Part shown: positions 5,908 through 8,702 of the stretch, piece by piece | How the letters are laid out: every line of letters starts with the position of its first letter | Position numbering within the stretch: the stretch's first letter is position 1 | Assembly: GCA_021785795.1 (NCBI GenBank) | Contig: JAJYEK010000157.1 | Location: 1-8,702 of the forward strand | DNA from: Pseudomonadota bacterium | GTDB taxonomy: Bacteria; Pseudomonadota; Gammaproteobacteria; Acidiferrobacterales; UBA6901 | DNA: 8,702 nucleotides | Direction: 5' to 3' | Made by a program: the position numbers and the translations under genes | The notes under the pieces: model-generated | What the model was told of the DNA's origin: nothing | Databases searched by the model: none | Seen by the model: only the letters and a program-made list of their open reading frames with translations

Positions 5908-8214
5908 ATGACCCTTGCCCACGTTCTGGGCTTTCCCCGTATCGGCATTCGCCGTGAGTTGAAGCTGGCGCTGGAGGCCTACTGGAAAGACGGTTCGAAC
6001 CGGACTTTGCTGCTGGAGACCGCACGAGCACTGCGTCTGCGGCATTGGCAGCTACAGAAGCAGATGGAGCTGGACCAAATGCCAGTCGGCGATTTTTCAC
6101 TTTATGATCATGTGCTCGACCACAGCGTGATGTTCGGTGCGGTGCCAGAACGGTTCGGTGTAGCCGAAGGCGATATCGATCTCGATACCTATTTTCGCAT
6201 GGCCCGCGGTCAAGCACCGAGTGGCGCGCCGGCCCAGGCCTGTGAGATGACAAAATGGTTTGATACCAACTACCACTATCTGGTGCCTGAGCTGCACCGC
6301 GGACAGCGGTTCCGCCTTGCCTCGGCCAGATTGTTCGACGAAGTAGAAGAAGCCAAGACAGCGGGGGTCAATCCGCGTCCCGTGCTGCTCGGTCCCCTCA
6401 GCTGGCTATGGCTCGGCAAGGTCAAAGGCGAGGACTTCGACCGGCTTGATTTGCTCGACGAGCTGCTGCCTGTGTATCGCGAGATCCTTGTCCGCCTCAA
6501 ACGTCAGGGCATCGAGTGGGTGCAGATGGATGAACCGATACTGGTCCTGGACCTGCCGAGCGCCTGGCAAGCCGCATTCGCATACGTCTATGCCGGGCTA
6601 TCCGGCGAGCGCCCGAAACTGCTGCTGGCCACCTACTTCGGCGCGCTGGAAGAGAACCTGAAGCCCGCCTGCGAACTGCCGATAGAGGGTTTGCATCTCG
6701 ACCTGGTGCGCGCCCCCCAGCAGCTTCGGGAGGCGGTGGAGTGGCTGCCCGGCGACAAGGTGTTCTCCGCCGGAGTCATCGATGGCCGCAACGTCTGGCG
6801 TGCTGACCTCGGCGCCGTACTCGATGTGCTCGAACCGCTGCACGCGCGCCTGGGAGAGCGGCTGTGGATTGGTCCCTCCTGCTCGCTGTTGCACGTGCCG
6901 GTGGATCTGTCAGGAGAGGAAGGCCTGAATCAGGAACTGCGCACCTGGCTTGCCTTCGCCACGCAGAAGCTGACAGAAGTGGCCACGCTGCGGTGCGCGG
7001 TGGTTGAAGGGCGTGCGGCAGTGGCCGATCGGTTAGCAGACAGTGATTCCGCAGCCCGGACGCGCCGCACATCGGAGCGCTCGCATCGGCGCGATGTGCG
7101 CGACCGAGTCGCGGCGGTCGACGCGGGTATGGGCGAGCGCCGCAGTGCCTATTGTGAGCGCGCCAAAATTCAGGGCAAGAAATTCCGCCTGCCGCTGTTT
7201 CCCACCACCACCATAGGCTCCTTCCCGCAGACCGGGGAGATCCGCGCCGCGCGGCGTGATTTTAAGCTTGGGCGCATGGCGTACGACGCCTATGCGGCGA
7301 GTCTGCGCCAGCAGGTCGCGTACGCCGTGCAGAAGCAGGAGGAATGCGGCCTGGACGTGTTGGTGCACGGGGAACCCGAGCGCAACGACATGGTCGAGTA
7401 CTTCGGCGAGCAGCTCGACGGATTCGCGTTTACCGGCAACGGCTGGGTGCAATCCTATGGTTCGCGCTGCGTCAAGCCGCCGATTCTCTACGGCGACGTG
7501 GCGCGCCCGAAAATGATGACGATCGAGTGGACCCGGTATGCCCAGTCGCTCACCAAGAAACCCATGAAGGGCATGCTTACCGGACCGGTGACCCTGCTCA
7601 ACTGGTCGTTCGTGCGCAACGACCAGCCGCGAGCCGACACCTGCATGCAATTGGCACTAGCGATCCGCGATGAGGTGCTGGATCTGGAGCGCGCCGGTAT
7701 CGGCATCATTCAGATCGACGAACCAGCGCTGCGCGAAGGACTTCCGCTGCACAAGCTGCAATGGGGCACCTATCTCGACTGGACCATTACAGCATTCCGC
7801 ATCGCCGCAAACGGCGTCCGGGATGAAACACAGATCCACACCCACATGTGCTACGCTGAGTTCAATGACATTATCGGCGCCATCGCCGCTCTGGACGCCG
7901 ACGTGATCACCATCGAGACCTCGCGTTCGGATATGGAGCTGCTCAAGGTATTCGAGCATTTTAAGTACCCCAACGCGATCGGCCCCGGTGTCTACGACAT
8001 TCATTCGCCGAATGTGCCGACAGTGGCGCAAATGGTCGGCCTGATGGAGAAAGCGGCGGAACGCATACCGGTCGAGCGATTGTGGGTCAACCCCGACTGC
8101 GGTCTGAAGACCCGAAGCTGGCCGGAAGCGGAGGCAGCGCTGGCTAACATGGCAATGGCCGCTGCCGCGCTCCGGGAAAAGCAGGAACGACTCGGGAATC
8201 CGGCTATTTGCTGA
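5908..8214 (+). CDS. metE: Cobalamin-independent methionine synthase MetE
   Basis: This 768-residue cytoplasmic enzyme (753 in E. coli) transfers a methyl group from 5-methyltetrahydropteroyltri-glutamate to homocysteine, the last step of methionine synthesis, without vitamin B12. The N-terminal barrel begins [19 protein letters not shown], as in the family. The C-terminal catalytic barrel starts near [17 protein letters not shown] (430-446). The zinc ligands are His646 and Cys648 in HTHMCYAEF, Glu670 in TIETSRSD and Cys731 in NPDCGLKTR; their spacing equals that of H641, C643, E665 and C726 in E. coli. [15 protein letters not shown] (600-614) is the conserved substrate-site segment. The frame is open from 5578, but homology begins exactly at ATG 5908, which has AGAGGA at 5898-5903. 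The polar linker between the barrels (about 367-420) is variable in the family. The gene looks intact. Its original upstream region is now separated from it by the antisense intron. Confidence 0.97.
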   Translation: MTLAHVLGFPRIGIRRELKLALEAYWKDGSNRTLLLETARALRLRHWQLQKQMELDQMPVGDFSLYDHVLDHSVMFGAVPERFGVAEGDIDLDTYFRMARGQAPSGAPAQACEMTKWFDTNYHYLVPELHRGQRFRLASARLFDEVEEAKTAGVNPRPVLLGPLSWLWLGKVKGEDFDRLDLLDELLPVYREILVRLKRQGIEWVQMDEPILVLDLPSAWQAAFAYVYAGLSGERPKLLLATYFGALEENLKPACELPIEGLHLDLVRAPQQLREAVEWLPGDKVFSAGVIDGRNVWRADLGAVLDVLEPLHARLGERLWIGPSCSLLHVPVDLSGEEGLNQELRTWLAFATQKLTEVATLRCAVVEGRAAVADRLADSDSAARTRRTSERSHRRDVRDRVAAVDAGMGERRSAYCERAKIQGKKFRLPLFPTTTIGSFPQTGEIRAARRDFKLGRMAYDAYAASLRQQVAYAVQKQEECGLDVLVHGEPERNDMVEYFGEQLDGFAFTGNGWVQSYGSRCVKPPILYGDVARPKMMTIEWTRYAQSLTKKPMKGMLTGPVTLLNWSFVRNDQPRADTCMQLALAIRDEVLDLERAGIGIIQIDEPALREGLPLHKLQWGTYLDWTITAFRIAANGVRDETQIHTHMCYAEFNDIIGAIAALDADVITIETSRSDMELLKVFEHFKYPNAIGPGVYDIHSPNVPTVAQMVGLMEKAAERIPVERLWVNPDCGLKTRSWPEAEAALANMAMAAAALREKQERLGNPAIC

Positions 8215-8234
8215 ATGCGTTGCAAAAAGGCGCT

Positions 8235-8270
8235 GTTACTCGCGGGCACAAGCCCGCGTGACCAAGTAAC
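8235..8270. repeat. Two-part hairpin 20 bases after metE
   Basis: CGCGGGC (8241-8247) and GCCCGCG (8252-8258) form a perfect 7-bp stem around ACAA. Flanking this, GTTACT (8235-8240) and AGTAAC (8265-8270) are also exact reverse complements, leaving a 6-base bulge TGACCA on one side. Just after a gene this could act as a terminator or transcript-stabilising hairpin, but no T-run follows on the plus strand. A REP-like repeat or a mobile-element end are alternatives. Confidence 0.45.
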
Positions 8271-8339
8271 CCACTTACCCTGTTCGCGCCGCTTCGAAGA
8301 GCTGGTCTGTCTCTTCAACGGCCTCATAAGTTGCGGATT

Positions 8340-8378
8340 CCGGCCCTTGCCGGCACCCGATTCGGGCCCATGCCGGGC
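8340..8378. repeat. Cluster of short GC-rich inverted repeats before the IstA remnant
   Basis: Within 39 bases, CCGGC/GCCGG (8340-8344 and 8349-8353), CCCGA/TCGGG (8356-8360 and 8362-8366) and GCCC/GGGC (8366-8369 and 8375-8378) are inverted repeats. The cluster ends about 10 bases before the point where IstA homology starts, so it may be remnant DNA at a recombination junction. The arms are short in GC-rich DNA and could arise by chance. Confidence 0.25.
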
Positions 8379-8389
8379 TGAAAGCGTGA

Positions 8390-8702
8390 AACCGGCCCTT
8401 CAAACGCCGCGACGGCTGCCGCAGGAGCCTGTTCGATGAGATCGAGCGCCAGGCCCTCAAGCCGCCGCTACCCGCGCGGCCCTATGAATTCGCCATCTGG
8501 AAGAAAGCCCGGGTGCACATCGAGGTCGAGCGCGCGTACTATTCGGTGCCGTATAAGCTCATCGGCAAAACGGTCGATGTGCGGTTGGGCGCGCGCACCC
8601 TTGAGATCTTCTACCGCAGCCAGCTCGTGGCGGCGCATGCCAAATCCGCTGTTCGTGGCTACTTCACCACCGAGGTCGCCCACCGCCCCGAGCGCCACAA
8701 CG
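8390..8702 (+). pseudogene. istA: IS21-family transposase IstA, 5'-truncated remnant, runs off the right edge
   Basis: From 8390 one frame reads NRPFKRRDGCRRSLFDEIER, then ARPYEFAIWKKARV, then a YYSVPYKLIGKTVDVRLGAR block. This matches the C-terminal part of IS21 IstA transposases, after their DDE catalytic core. A stop codon (TGA, 8387-8389) lies immediately upstream in the same frame, and neither the N-terminal DNA-binding domain nor the catalytic domain is present in the preceding 175 bp, so the gene is truncated. Relatives usually have HIDYHVEV between the KARV and YYSVP blocks; here HIEVERAYYSVP suggests loss of about four residues without a frameshift. The right end lies off the window, so an intact IstB could follow. 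It is a relic of transposition into the region after metE. Confidence 0.82.

Noticed and set aside
5712..8274. An 11-base word, AAGTAACCCAC, shared by the intron 5' part and the DNA after metE.
   Set aside because: Exact 11-base matches are expected by chance in a window of this size, and the flanking bases differ.
8215..8439. A 74-codon frame starting just after the metE stop.
   Set aside because: It has no ribosome-binding site, is made of hairpin DNA and overlaps the IstA remnant in another frame.

Overview
The window comes from a GC-rich bacterium. A DsbD of the Escherichia coli type, a cobalamin-independent methionine synthase (MetE), a DUF4102-type integrase, an IS21-family remnant and a GC-rich group II intron together suggest a proteobacterium, probably gamma or beta. 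Nothing in the window fixes genus or species.

Layout from left to right. (1) Bases 1-695, minus strand: the N-terminal 231 residues of a P4-type tyrosine integrase; its catalytic domain lies off the left edge. This is probably the edge of an integrated element. (2) Bases 696-1410: 715 bp with no credible gene. It holds an AT-rich stretch, three TACCCCCA motifs, one short hairpin and, next to the following operon, a tandem 8-bp repeat. (3) Bases 1411-3833, plus strand: a two-gene operon with a 1-base overlap, made of a short DsbG-like periplasmic thiol protein and full-length DsbD. (4) Bases about 3969-5875, minus strand: a group II intron with a 498-residue reverse transcriptase/maturase and a clear domain V. 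(5) Bases 5908-8214, plus strand: complete metE. (6) Bases 8215-8389: a gap with GC-rich hairpins. (7) Bases from about 8390 to the right edge: the C-terminal part of an IS21-type IstA transposase, truncated at its 5' end.

How the parts work together. DsbD would carry electrons from cytoplasmic thioredoxin across the inner membrane to the DsbG-like protein, which would reduce or isomerise oxidised cysteines in the periplasm. MetE makes methionine from homocysteine without cobalamin. It belongs to a different pathway and was probably the next transcription unit, about 167 bp after dsbD before the intron arrived.

The main observation is that the intron sits in the 5' leader of metE in antisense orientation, so it cannot be spliced out of a metE transcript. 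It separates metE from the most plausible upstream promoter region. Two six-base exon/intron complementarities support the 5' boundary. I found no CRISPR array, tRNA, rRNA, riboswitch, toxin-antitoxin pair or recognisable defence system, and no clear case for an entirely new system.
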